The notes beneath the pieces were generated by a model that did no database searches, had not been told where the DNA came from, and saw only the letters and a list, made by a program, of their open reading frames with translations. Below, one piece after another: positions 35,444 through 43,381 of a stretch of 64,000 nucleotides of DNA. The stretch covers positions 62,001 to 126,000 of the forward strand of contig NZ_LMBV01000003.1 in assembly GCF_001439925.1 (NCBI RefSeq). Reading direction: 5' to 3'. The translations under genes and the position numbers were made by a program. Source of the DNA: Peribacillus muralis (lineage in GTDB: Bacteria > Bacillota > Bacilli > Bacillales > DSM-1321). The first letter of the stretch is position 1, and every line of letters starts with the position of its first letter.

Positions 35444-36649
35444 TTAAGTCAACACGGTGTTTTTTGTTTCTTTTCCGAAAGCCACCGCAATGGCACCCAC
35501 GAGAATCGCGATTGTAAAAATCGTGAAAATCGTAGAAATCGGAGTGCTTGAAGCAATTAGATACCCGACAAGCAATGGTCCGAGGACCCCGCCTATCCTG
35601 CCGATGCCAGCCGCTAACCCAGTGCCTGTTCCACGAACGGCAGTTGGGTACTGCTCAGGTGTATAGGCATAAAGCGCACCCCAAGCCCCTAGATTGAAGA
35701 ATGATAGAAACATTCCAGATGCAATCAGGAAGGCTAACTCCTCTGCCGAGCCAAAGAAATAGGCACTGATGGCCGTTCCAATCAAGTATGTGATCAGAAC
35801 GAACTTACGTCCCACCTTCTCGATTAGCCAGGCTGCCGAAAAATAGCCCGGAAGCTGGGCAAGCGTCATGATCAACACATATTCGAAGCTTTGAATCATA
35901 CTGAAGCCCTTTAAGACCATGACACTCGGCAGCCATAAAAACATTCCATAATATGAAAAGACCACACAAAACCATAATATCCATAATACGATTGTCTGGC
36001 GTAGATATTCCTTATTCCAGACACTTTTCAACTGATTGAATACAGATGGCCGCATTTTCTTTTCAAGCTCGGTATATTTAGGTGAATCCGGCAGGTTCAA
36101 GCGCAAATACAGCGCATAAAAAGCAGGAACGGCACTTAATAGCAGGGCCACCCGCCAACCATATGCTGGAATGATGAAAAATGAGATGAGCGCTGCCAAT
36201 ATCCACCCAACCGCCCAAAAACTTTCAAGGAGAACGACGACTCTTCCCCTTTTGCTTGCTTCAACACTTTCCGAGACCAATGTCGAGGCAACCGGAAGCT
36301 CCCCTCCTAATCCCATTCCAATCAAAAATCTCAGAATCAAAAACAAACTGAGTGTACTGACTGCTGCAGACAGGCCACTTGAAATTGAAAACAATAATAA
36401 CGTAATGATAAAGACATTTTTCCTTCCAACCCTGTCAGCCATCATCCCAAAGAAAACGGCACCAACAGCCATCCCTATCGAATTTATGCTTCCAATCCAA
36501 CCAACCTGTTCACTGGTTAAGCTCCACTCCTGTTTCAATGCAACAATGATGAAGGAAAGCATACCGACATCAAGTGCATCGAACATCCAACCAAGTCCCG
36601 CAATACCAAGTAATTTCCGCTGCGAGATCGTTTTCGTATCATTTCCCAT
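35444..36649 (-). CDS. niaP: niacin MFS transporter
   Basis: 401 residues with twelve membrane helices. The sequence closely follows B. subtilis NiaP (YceI) as I remember it: SQRKLLGIAGLGWMFDALDVG at the start, MADRVGRK in loop 2-3, MGLGGELPVASTLVSE, FSYYGMFLWLPSVM and YTPEQYPTAVRGTG. It imports nicotinate for NAD synthesis. A NiaR-like operator lies upstream. The convergent neighbour is the thiamine salvage operon. Confidence 0.88.
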   Translation of the reverse strand: MGNDTKTISQRKLLGIAGLGWMFDALDVGMLSFIIVALKQEWSLTSEQVGWIGSINSIGMAVGAVFFGMMADRVGRKNVFIITLLLFSISSGLSAAVSTLSLFLILRFLIGMGLGGELPVASTLVSESVEASKRGRVVVLLESFWAVGWILAALISFFIIPAYGWRVALLLSAVPAFYALYLRLNLPDSPKYTELEKKMRPSVFNQLKSVWNKEYLRQTIVLWILWFCVVFSYYGMFLWLPSVMVLKGFSMIQSFEYVLIMTLAQLPGYFSAAWLIEKVGRKFVLITYLIGTAISAYFFGSAEELAFLIASGMFLSFFNLGAWGALYAYTPEQYPTAVRGTGTGLAAGIGRIGGVLGPLLVGYLIASSTPISTIFTIFTIAILVGAIAVAFGKETKNTVLT

Positions 36650-36741
36650 ATAACCCTCCTGAAAACCTTTAGACCTTCTAAGTTATCTTAACCTTATTCA
36701 TTTTACCTATTAACTTTCTTTTTAGCTATAGTAAATACAGA

Positions 36742-36751
36742 TGTCATGACA
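36742..36751. promoter_or_regulatory. NiaR-like operator upstream of niaP
   Basis: TGTCATGACA, a perfect 10-bp palindrome with the TGTC-N2-GACA core I associate with NiaR boxes. On the minus strand it overlaps a possible -35 TTGTCA with TATAGC 16 nt further. Inferred. Confidence 0.4.
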
Positions 36752-36913
36752 AAAAGATTTAACGATAAGAACCTCGGCACTCACAGAATGTCGAATCATA
36801 TAGTTTGAATATTCCTTCTTTTTGATTTATGATAATAATGGCATAAATCATAGCGTTAACAAGAAGTCATCATGTTTTGCCCAAGATAATTATTATATTC
36901 AGGAGGGTAATTA

Positions 36914-38401
36914 ATGACAAATCTAACGTTAGAAGTAAGTGGAAAGCTGCAAAAATTTTTAACAGGACCAAAAAAGCTCTACATTAATGGTCAGTTCGTA
37001 GAAAGCGCATCTAAAAAAACCTTCTCCACGCCAAATCCTGCCACAGGACAAAAACTTGCCGATGTATATGAAGCAGATAAAGAAGACATTGATTTAGCCG
37101 TTAAAGCTGCTCGCAAGGCATTCGACGAAGGACCATGGTCTAGAATGAGTGCAGCCACCCGCAGTAGGCTTATGTATAAACTAGCAGATTTAATGGAAGA
37201 AAATAAAACCGAGCTCGCTCAACTGGAAACATTGGATAATGGAAAGCCAATCAGTGAAACCACCAATGCTGACATTCCTTTAGCGATTGAACATATGCGA
37301 TATTTCGCCGGCTGGTCCACCAAGATTGTCGGACAGACCATTCCCGTAAGCGGAAACTACTTTAATTACACGAAACATGAGCCCGTCGGTGTTGTGGGCC
37401 AAATCATCCCTTGGAACTTCCCGCTTCTGATGGCAATGTGGAAGCTTGGTGCCGCACTCGCTACAGGCTGTACGGTCATTTTGAAGCCAGCGGAGCAAAC
37501 ACCCCTTTCCGCCCTTTACTTGGCGGAATTAGTCGCAGAAGCCGGGTTCCCGGATGGTGTCGTCAATATCGTGCCTGGCTTTGGGGAAACGGCCGGACAA
37601 GCGCTTGTCGACCATCCTCAAGTAAATAAAATTGCCTTTACCGGATCGACCGAAGTCGGTAAATTGATCATGCGTTCCGCGTCTTATTCTATGAAACGGG
37701 TCACTTTGGAGCTTGGAGGCAAATCTCCAAACATCATCCTTCCCGATGCAGATTTCTCAAAAGCAATTCCGGGAGCCCTTAATGGAGTCATGTTCAACCA
37801 AGGACAGGTATGCTGTGCCGGATCAAGGGTTTATATTCAAAAGAAACATTATGACAACGTCGTTGCCGATATGGCCAGTCATGCCAAAAACATCAAACAA
37901 GGGACAGGTCTTGACCCCAATACACAAATCGGACCGCTTGTGTCCGAGGAGCAGCAAAACCGGGTAATGGGCTATATTGAAAAAGGGAAAAACGAAGGCG
38001 CTGAAGTTCTTGTCGGCGGCAATAAACCAGGTGAACAAGGCTACTTCGTCTCCCCTACCATTTTCGCTGGGGTTGAAGAGGATATGACCATTGCCAAGGA
38101 AGAGATTTTCGGGCCGGTCATAGCCGCAATGCCATACGAGGATTTAGACGATGTCATCAATCGTGCAAATGCCAGTGAATATGGCTTGGCTGCCGGCTTA
38201 TGGACAAGCGACTTGGCCAATGCCCATTATGTTGCCGGAAAACTCCGTGCCGGTACAGTTTGGGTGAACTGTTACAATGCATTTGACGCCGCTTCCCCGT
38301 TCGGCGGCTACAAACAATCTGGAATCGGACGTGAAATGGGATCGTACGCACTTGATAACTATTCGGAAGTCAAAAGCGTCTGGATCAATTTGAATAAGTG
38401 A
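36914..38401 (+). CDS. NAD(P)-dependent aldehyde dehydrogenase (DhaS type)
   Basis: 495 residues, matching the B. subtilis DhaS size and N terminus. Oxidises aldehydes to acids. Seen are IPWNFPL, the FTGSTEVG nucleotide turn, the general base in ELGGKSPNI and the catalytic Cys in NQGQVCCAGSR. TTCAGGAGGG precedes the ATG. Monocistronic. The natural substrate is not evident. Confidence 0.93.
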   Translation: MTNLTLEVSGKLQKFLTGPKKLYINGQFVESASKKTFSTPNPATGQKLADVYEADKEDIDLAVKAARKAFDEGPWSRMSAATRSRLMYKLADLMEENKTELAQLETLDNGKPISETTNADIPLAIEHMRYFAGWSTKIVGQTIPVSGNYFNYTKHEPVGVVGQIIPWNFPLLMAMWKLGAALATGCTVILKPAEQTPLSALYLAELVAEAGFPDGVVNIVPGFGETAGQALVDHPQVNKIAFTGSTEVGKLIMRSASYSMKRVTLELGGKSPNIILPDADFSKAIPGALNGVMFNQGQVCCAGSRVYIQKKHYDNVVADMASHAKNIKQGTGLDPNTQIGPLVSEEQQNRVMGYIEKGKNEGAEVLVGGNKPGEQGYFVSPTIFAGVEEDMTIAKEEIFGPVIAAMPYEDLDDVINRANASEYGLAAGLWTSDLANAHYVAGKLRAGTVWVNCYNAFDAASPFGGYKQSGIGREMGSYALDNYSEVKSVWINLNK

Positions 38402-38417
38402 TAGTCAATATCCAATT

Positions 38418-38452
38418 AAAGAGGGTCCCAAAAGGGATCCTCTTTCTTTAAG
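38418..38452 (+). terminator. aldehyde dehydrogenase terminator
   Basis: AAAGAGGGTCCC-AAAA-GGGATCCTCTTT followed by CTTT. Confidence 0.85.
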
Positions 38453-38533
38453 TCCGCAGGATTCAATAATTATATTATTTGGATTATTCGAACCTTTTCA
38501 ATAGTCTTTCCTGCTTTAGTTTTGATAGAATGA

Positions 38534-38665
38534 AAGATAGATGTCCATACGATAGTCACTGTCGGCGATGGTGCTCAAGTCGCCATTAATCTCCTAAGTG
38601 AAATCAATGGGGAACGTTATGTGGACCATGATGGAAAAATTAATATAGATCCAAAAAGTCGCTGA
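38534..38665 (+). pseudogene. possible 43-codon gene remnant lacking a start
   Basis: An open frame reads KIDVHTIVTVGDG, then AQVAINLLSEINGERY, VDHDGKINIDPKSR and stop. The composition is protein-like, but the frame is closed by TGA directly upstream and has no start codon near a ribosome site. An ATGAAAG lies three bases out of phase-matching distance (38530), so a one-base indel near the start could explain it. No family recognised. It could equally be chance. Confidence 0.35.
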
Positions 38666-38801
38666 TCAGATGCTGCTACTGCCAGGTGTAATAAACCCCT
38701 TTTTGGAACTAGGATATTTTCCACTAACGTAAGTAAAAAGTTTTTTTTCTTACGCACAATAAGTACAATTAAAATTGATAATATGGAAAAGGGGTTTTGA
38801 A

Positions 38802-40037
38802 ATGATGAGTGATTTTCAAGCAAATTTAGAAAAATACGCAGAACTTGCCGTTAAGGTAGGCGTTAATATCCAACAAGATCAAACGCTAGTCATAAATACG
38901 ATGCTAGAGGGCGCAGACCTTGTTCGACTCATCGTGAAAAAAGCCTATGAAAGCGGTGCCCGCAATGTCATCGTAAATTGGAATGACGATATCGTTTCAC
39001 GTACCAAATATGAAATGGCGCCGGATGATGTTTTTACTGAATATCCGAAGTGGCGTGCAGAAGAAACGATTGAACTTGCCGAAAACGGGGCCGCTTATCT
39101 TTCCGTCATCTCCTCAAGTCCGGATCTATTGAAAGGTGTAAAGCCAGAAAGGATTGCCAACTTCCAAAAAGCATCAGGGACTGCCTTGAAAAAGTGGCGG
39201 CAAGCTATGCAATCAGATAAAGTAAGCTGGTCAATAGTCGCCGTCCCTTCAGAGGCCTGGGCTGCCAAAGTATTTCCCGAAGAAGCGGAAGAAACACGCG
39301 TCGCCAAGCTCTGGGATGCCATTTTTAAAGCAGTTCGCGTGGATGTGAAAGACCCTGTAGCTGCCTGGAAAAGCCACGATGACACCCTGCACGAAAAGGT
39401 TGATTATCTAAATGAAAAACATTACCAAAAATTGCATTACACAGCACCAGGAACGGACTTGACCATCGAGTTACCCGACAAGCACCTTTGGGTCGGGGCA
39501 GGAAGCACAAATCAACATGGGCACGAGTTCATGGCTAACATGCCAACTGAAGAAGTATTCACAGTTCCGTTAAAAACAGGTGTCAACGGCATGGTTTCCA
39601 GCACAAAACCGCTTAGTTATGGCGGAAACATCATCGATAAGTTTTCCATAACCTTTAAAGAAGGACGGATCGTTGAAGTACAAGCTGAAGAAGGGGAAGA
39701 AATCCTAAAGCAATTAGTTGCAACGGATGAAGGATCACACTATCTAGGCGAAGTGGCACTGGTTCCATTCAACTCACCAATTTCCCAATCCAATGTTTTA
39801 TTCTTCAATACTTTATTCGATGAAAACGCATCAAACCATCTCGCTATCGGCAGCTCCTATGCCTTCTGTATTGAAGGCGGAAAAAACATGAGTCAAGAAG
39901 AACTTGCCGAAATGGGCCTGAATGATAGCCTTACACATGTCGATTTCATGATTGGCTCGGAGAAAATGAACATCGACGGCATCAAACAGGACGGCTCTTC
40001 GGAACCTGTCTTCCGTAATGGGGATTGGGCTTTTTAA
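38802..40037 (+). CDS. M29-family aminopeptidase (AmpS/PepS type)
   Basis: 411 residues, full length. A cytoplasmic two-metal aminopeptidase. Metal-site segments of the family are seen in HGHEFMANMPTEEVF, DEGSHYLGEVALVP, NHLAIGSSYAF and LTHVDFMIGS. The start MMSDFQAN follows AAAAGGGG by 7 nt; the frame reaches 38775 without support. A hairpin with CAGCCACGTGT arms follows. Confidence 0.93.
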   Translation: MMSDFQANLEKYAELAVKVGVNIQQDQTLVINTMLEGADLVRLIVKKAYESGARNVIVNWNDDIVSRTKYEMAPDDVFTEYPKWRAEETIELAENGAAYLSVISSSPDLLKGVKPERIANFQKASGTALKKWRQAMQSDKVSWSIVAVPSEAWAAKVFPEEAEETRVAKLWDAIFKAVRVDVKDPVAAWKSHDDTLHEKVDYLNEKHYQKLHYTAPGTDLTIELPDKHLWVGAGSTNQHGHEFMANMPTEEVFTVPLKTGVNGMVSSTKPLSYGGNIIDKFSITFKEGRIVEVQAEEGEEILKQLVATDEGSHYLGEVALVPFNSPISQSNVLFFNTLFDENASNHLAIGSSYAFCIEGGKNMSQEELAEMGLNDSLTHVDFMIGSEKMNIDGIKQDGSSEPVFRNGDWAF

Positions 40038-40056
40038 TTAACTGATTCCTAGTTGC

Positions 40057-40108
40057 TTCAGCCACGTGTTACCTGTGAACAAGGTATACACGTGGCTGTT
40101 ATTGTTTA
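40057..40108 (+). terminator. aminopeptidase terminator
   Basis: CAGCCACGTGTTACC...GGTATACACGTGGCTG, then TTATTGTTT. A 61-codon ORF over this hairpin is not a gene. Confidence 0.75.
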
Positions 40109-40394
40109 ATTGGATCGCTTCAGGCATCTATATGTCCGGACTGTTTTATGCTGAAGCAACCTCATTTCAGTCAAACTTGCCCATATCGGATACCTCTTAT
40201 ATTTCCCTTTTTTTGTTAGACCGGTATGCAGTTTTTTTCCATACACTGTAAAGTATGAGCGGGGAATTGGCGACACTTATAAATCATGCCTCTACATTAC
40301 CGCACTTGCCTCTAGTTTAATGAGGGTTTGGCATATCTTGGACACATTTTTTATATCCAAATATGTTATACTATTAGTAAAGAGGGTGCATAAA

Positions 40395-40562
40395 TTGAAA
40401 AGCAATAAATATAATACTGGCGAAACGGTAACCATTCAGGATACTGATGAATTAGTAACCATTAATAAATGGGCGTATGTGAAAAACATGAAGAGGTATT
40501 CTTATACCGTAAAAGAACATCCAACCACTTTTTTCTTTGAAGAAGAATTAAAAAAGGCCTAA
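40395..40562 (+). CDS. 55-aa hypothetical protein
   Basis: Small soluble protein starting at a TTG (MKSNKYNTGETVTIQ) behind AAGAGGGTG, with the core DELVTINKWAYVKNMKRYSYTVKEHP. The pattern looks like a single small beta domain, reminiscent of short Bacillus proteins of unknown role. It is preceded by a TATACT element and followed by its own terminator, which supports expression. Family not recognised. Confidence 0.65.
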   Translation: MKSNKYNTGETVTIQDTDELVTINKWAYVKNMKRYSYTVKEHPTTFFFEEELKKA

Positions 40563-40569
40563 TAATGTC

Positions 40570-40606
40570 GTAAAACCCTACTCGGCTCAAGAGTGGGTTT
40601 TTTCAT
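40570..40606 (+). terminator. terminator of the 55-aa gene
   Basis: AAAACCCTACTC-GGCTCAA-GAGTGGGTTTTTT. Confidence 0.8.
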
Positions 40607-40626
40607 ATGTTTTTTCTTTTCGACAA

Positions 40627-40662
40627 CAATAAAAAACAGACCCCATTAAGGGATCTGTTCAT
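40627..40662 (-). terminator. terminator of the second csp gene
   Basis: AACAGAYCCC-ATTAA-GGGRTCTGTT, followed on the minus strand by TTTTTATTG. Confidence 0.85.
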
Positions 40663-40685
40663 ATCGGTTACGATTTAATTATGAA

Positions 40686-40886
40686 TTAAGCTTTTTGAAC
40701 GTTAGCAGCTTGAGCGCCACGAGCACCTTGCTCAACGTCGAAAGTTACTTTTTGACCTTCGTCTAAAGATTTGAAGCCTTCGCTTTGGATAGCTGAGAAA
40801 TGTACGAATACGTCGTCTCCATTTTCACGCTCGATAAATCCAAAACCTTTTTCTGCATTAAACCATTTAACTGTACCTTGTTCCAT
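40686..40886 (-). CDS. cold-shock protein (CspA family), second paralogue
   Basis: 66 residues; RNP1 KGFGFIE and RNP2 VFVHF intact. Starts [10 protein letters not shown] behind AGGAGGCAAC. The C terminus ends NVQKA, as in CspC/CspD-like proteins of bacilli. About 150 nt of AT-rich leader precedes it, as is usual for csp mRNAs. Confidence 0.95.
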   Translation of the reverse strand: MEQGTVKWFNAEKGFGFIERENGDDVFVHFSAIQSEGFKSLDEGQKVTFDVEQGARGAQAANVQKA

Positions 40887-41098
40887 TATTTGTTGCCTCC
40901 TAGTGCATAACACACATTGTATTACTATTTTTAATCATTTGGAGTATAACTAGTATCCTCTTCCACAATCAAAAACAATTCTTTATTAGATTAACATGAA
41001 ATGATTAAGATAGCAAATTATCCTGTGAATTTAAATTGTGACTTTAACAAATTTTTGATGGAAGTTGATGATTTCGATGCAGATATACGGGACGTAAA

Positions 41099-41130
41099 GA
41101 AATTCCCGCCCATTTAAGGGAGGGAATCGA
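41099..41130 (-). terminator. terminator of the DUF218 gene
   Basis: ATTCCCGCCC-ATTTAA-GGGAGGGAAT with one mismatch, then TTTCTTT on the minus strand. Confidence 0.75.
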
Positions 41131-41148
41131 CTACATGATAGGGAAGGT

Positions 41149-41766
41149 TTACCTTCCGAAAAACTCTGTCAAATAGTATTTGCTGATGGCCAGATATTCA
41201 CGTAGATATGATTTTGGCATTGACACTTTTGGTGTTTTTGCCGGTACTCCCTCGATATTCAATCCTTCTTTAGTGGCTATTTTAACTGCCCGGTAAATAT
41301 GAAAATCATTGCTGACAATCACTCCGTGAGCTTTTGGATCAGGAATGAGTTTTTTAGAGAAAACAATATTCTCATAAGTTGTCGTGGAGTTGTCTTCCAA
41401 GATGATGCGAGCTTCCTCAATTCCTTGTTCGACTAGCGCCTGTTGCATCGCTTGAGCCTCCGATATGTCCTCACCAGGACCCTTCCCGCCGGATACAATG
41501 GCTACTGTTTGCTTGTTCGCCGTTAAGTATTCGGCCGCTTTATCTATCCGATATTGTAAAGATAATGATGGGACGGACCCCTTGACCCTTGCCCCAAGAA
41601 TGATAAGGTAATCGGCCTCCCCCGGAATTGGCTGGTGCATGCTTTCTTGAATTTTCAAATGCAGAAAGCCAAAATATACGATTAACAATACAGCTCCTAC
41701 TATTGCTAATTTCACTGCCTTCTTCCACGTATTACCTCGTTTCAATTTACGTTCGTCATATAGCAT
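41149..41766 (-). CDS. YdcF/SanA-like DUF218 membrane protein
   Basis: 205 residues: one N-terminal membrane helix (VKLAIVGAVLLIVYFGFLHL) and an extracytoplasmic DUF218 domain with IILGARVKG, SGGKGPGE and NSTTTYENI motifs. Members are linked to envelope integrity and peptidoglycan metabolism, without a defined reaction. The ATG is preceded by AGGAGAGTATGGGG. It may be co-transcribed with the serine hydrolase gene 71 bp upstream. Confidence 0.85.
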   Translation of the reverse strand: MLYDERKLKRGNTWKKAVKLAIVGAVLLIVYFGFLHLKIQESMHQPIPGEADYLIILGARVKGSVPSLSLQYRIDKAAEYLTANKQTVAIVSGGKGPGEDISEAQAMQQALVEQGIEEARIILEDNSTTTYENIVFSKKLIPDPKAHGVIVSNDFHIYRAVKIATKEGLNIEGVPAKTPKVSMPKSYLREYLAISKYYLTEFFGR

Positions 41767-41837
41767 GTTTCCCCATACTCTCCTTTAACGACAGCTGAAA
41801 AGCTTCTCATCATCATGGTCCTGCACAGTTGCGAGAT

Positions 41838-42623
41838 CTATTTTGACATCATACCATCATAAATCAGCTTACCGATTTTACTGATTACTTGCCGGCTGTC
41901 TTCCTCTGATCTTGTATTTTCAGTAAGTACGGCTGCATAAACCGTTTGATACTCTGAGCGAATGATTGCACAATCATGGGAAACGCCCCGAATTCCACCT
42001 GTTTTGCTTGCGATCTTCACTCCTCCGCCCATCAGTGATGGAAGTTTATCTTTTAATTGCTGATTGTCAAAAACACGCATGATTCTTTCCTGGCTTTCTT
42101 TCGCTAAAAAGTCGCCTGTATGTATGGCTTTAAGGCAGATAATTGTATCTTCCGCGGAAATGGTATTGTCTCGCCCTTCCTTTAATGCCTTAAAATCCTG
42201 CATTCTCCGTTCAAGCTTGGTATTTTTCAAACCTAGCTCCTTGATGCATTGATTCACCTCATCAATGCCCAACAAGCTCATCATCATATTCGTCGCTGTA
42301 TTATCTGAAACCGTTATCATCAAGGTCAATAAATCCTCGACGGTCAATGATACTTTATTTGACAAAGTATGCAAGACCCCAGATCCCCCAGCCACTACAC
42401 TCGGAGGTATGGTCACGGATTGCTTCAAATTGATTTTCTTTCGTTCACTCTGTCGATACCCTTCAATGATCATGGGTATTTTAATTAAACTTGCCGATTG
42501 AAAAGATTCTTCCTTGTGAAGACCAATCGTATCTCCAGAACCATTTTCAATTTTATATGCGATTTTTCCGTTAAACCCTTCAACTAATGCCAAGATATCG
42601 TGTTCAATAGTTTGTAAGGCCAT
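41838..42623 (-). CDS. serine hydrolase of the class A beta-lactamase fold, no signal peptide
   Basis: 261 residues. The SxxK (SLIK, Ser45-Lys48), SDN (106-108) and KTG (207-209) motifs are present. The Glu166-Asn170 deacylation motif of true class A beta-lactamases is replaced (MQDFK in the corresponding stretch), and there is no secretion signal. It is therefore more likely a cytoplasmic or non-classically located acyl-serine hydrolase than a resistance enzyme. GGAGGAATAGG precedes the ATG. Confidence 0.82.
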   Translation of the reverse strand: MALQTIEHDILALVEGFNGKIAYKIENGSGDTIGLHKEESFQSASLIKIPMIIEGYRQSERKKINLKQSVTIPPSVVAGGSGVLHTLSNKVSLTVEDLLTLMITVSDNTATNMMMSLLGIDEVNQCIKELGLKNTKLERRMQDFKALKEGRDNTISAEDTIICLKAIHTGDFLAKESQERIMRVFDNQQLKDKLPSLMGGGVKIASKTGGIRGVSHDCAIIRSEYQTVYAAVLTENTRSEEDSRQVISKIGKLIYDGMMSK

Positions 42624-42722
42624 CGATTTCCTATTCCTCCTTTTTTAAAACATAACTTATTCTACCATGTCCAATGCCCTACATTCTTCCGCGAAATTCC
42701 AATTTCACTATATTTTTTTAGA

Positions 42723-42757
42723 AGCAAAAAAAGAACCTTCATATGAAAGCTCCCTAA
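42723..42757 (-). terminator. yezD terminator
   Basis: CTTTCATATGAAGG palindromic hairpin, followed on the minus strand by TTCTTTTTTTGC. Confidence 0.7.
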
Positions 42758-42768
42758 AAACCGCATAT

Positions 42769-42936
42769 TCATCTTGCTTTTACAGTCCGGCCCTTCCCTA
42801 ATGGGAACCGCTTCTTCTCCGTTCTATCCACCTGTGTGATCTCCCCATCGTGGACCGTTATTGTCACGGATCCATATTGTAGATCTTCGAGACTTGAAAT
42901 GATATGCCTTATTTTCAATTCTTCTTTCTTTTCCAT
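42769..42936 (-). CDS. yezD: YezD-family protein (DUF2292)
   Basis: 55 residues with the family core SSLEDLQYGSVTITVHDGEITQVDRTEKKRF. YezD-type genes often lie near sulfur-assimilation genes in bacilli; no reaction is known. GGGGGAGAAA precedes the ATG. Its upstream leader (to a strong promoter at 43203-43231) contains a structured element with a terminator-like hairpin, so expression may be attenuated. Confidence 0.8.
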   Translation of the reverse strand: MEKKEELKIRHIISSLEDLQYGSVTITVHDGEITQVDRTEKKRFPLGKGRTVKAR

Positions 42937-43049
42937 ATTTTCTCCCCCTTACTAGTCTTAATAAAGCTTCGTTTCATACGTATGGGCAGTTTCTTTACCG
43001 ATTTCTTTGCGAATAAGAATAATTCTTTAGAACTTCGAATCCCCAGCGT

Positions 43050-43171
43050 GCGCTTTAAAACAAAAGGCACCCCGCATCTAATTAGATGTAAGGGTGCCTT
43101 TAGTTTGACTAATCGGCCATATACAGGATTGGCTTATGTTAGGGGATATCCAAAAACGAAATTTAAAGCGC
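43050..43171 (-). ncRNA. structured leader element upstream of yezD
   Basis: A 122-bp block closed by perfect complementary arms GCGCTTTAAA (43050-43059) and TTTAAAGCGC (43162-43171). Inside are a strong hairpin AAAGGCACCC...GGGTGCCTTT capped by the palindrome CATCTAATTAGATG (43059-43103, terminator-like on the minus strand: TTTTGTTTT follows) and a nested CTAA/GCC...GGC/TTAG helix (about 43108-43144). The second arm pair TAAGAATAAT/ATTATTCTTA lies just outside. It matches no riboswitch class I know. Type is inferred. Confidence 0.5.
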
Positions 43172-43202
43172 ATTATTCTTACCAATTAACTTGGTATTAA
43201 CA

Positions 43203-43231
43203 AATATAATCCAATCTCTTCCTTTTGTCAA
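43203..43231 (-). promoter_or_regulatory. strong SigA promoter facing yezD
   Basis: TTGACA, 17-nt spacer, TATATT on the minus strand. Transcription would start near 43196 and run through the structured element. Confidence 0.75.
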
Positions 43232-43313
43232 TGACACAATTAAAAGTATTCTGATTAATCTTTCTTTTACATTTTAGTTATTTACCACTTTACCAAACTA
43301 AACTGTTTGAGAT

Positions 43314-43328
43314 ATACTATTTTAGTAT
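43314..43328. promoter_or_regulatory. small palindrome upstream of the APC permease
   Basis: ATACTA-TTT-TAGTAT, perfect, 54 bp before the start codon. It may be an operator or part of the promoter. Confidence 0.3.
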
Positions 43329-43381
43329 AAGTACTCGGAATATAAAAATACACAATGCACTCAAGAAAGGTTCGATTATAT

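Noticed and set aside
40066-40251. 61-codon plus-strand ORF
   Set aside because: Overlaps the terminator hairpin of the M29 peptidase gene and lacks a ribosome site.
41838-42623. Antibiotic-resistance beta-lactamase
   Set aside because: Missing Glu166/Asn170 and signal peptide; annotated as a serine hydrolase instead.
43050-43171. T-box or other known riboswitch upstream of yezD
   Set aside because: No AGGGTGGNACCGCG T-box sequence and no S-box, THI-box, lysine or FMN core words, so kept only as an unclassified structure.
42904-43200. 98-codon plus-strand ORF
   Set aside because: Antisense to yezD and its structured leader; no ribosome site.
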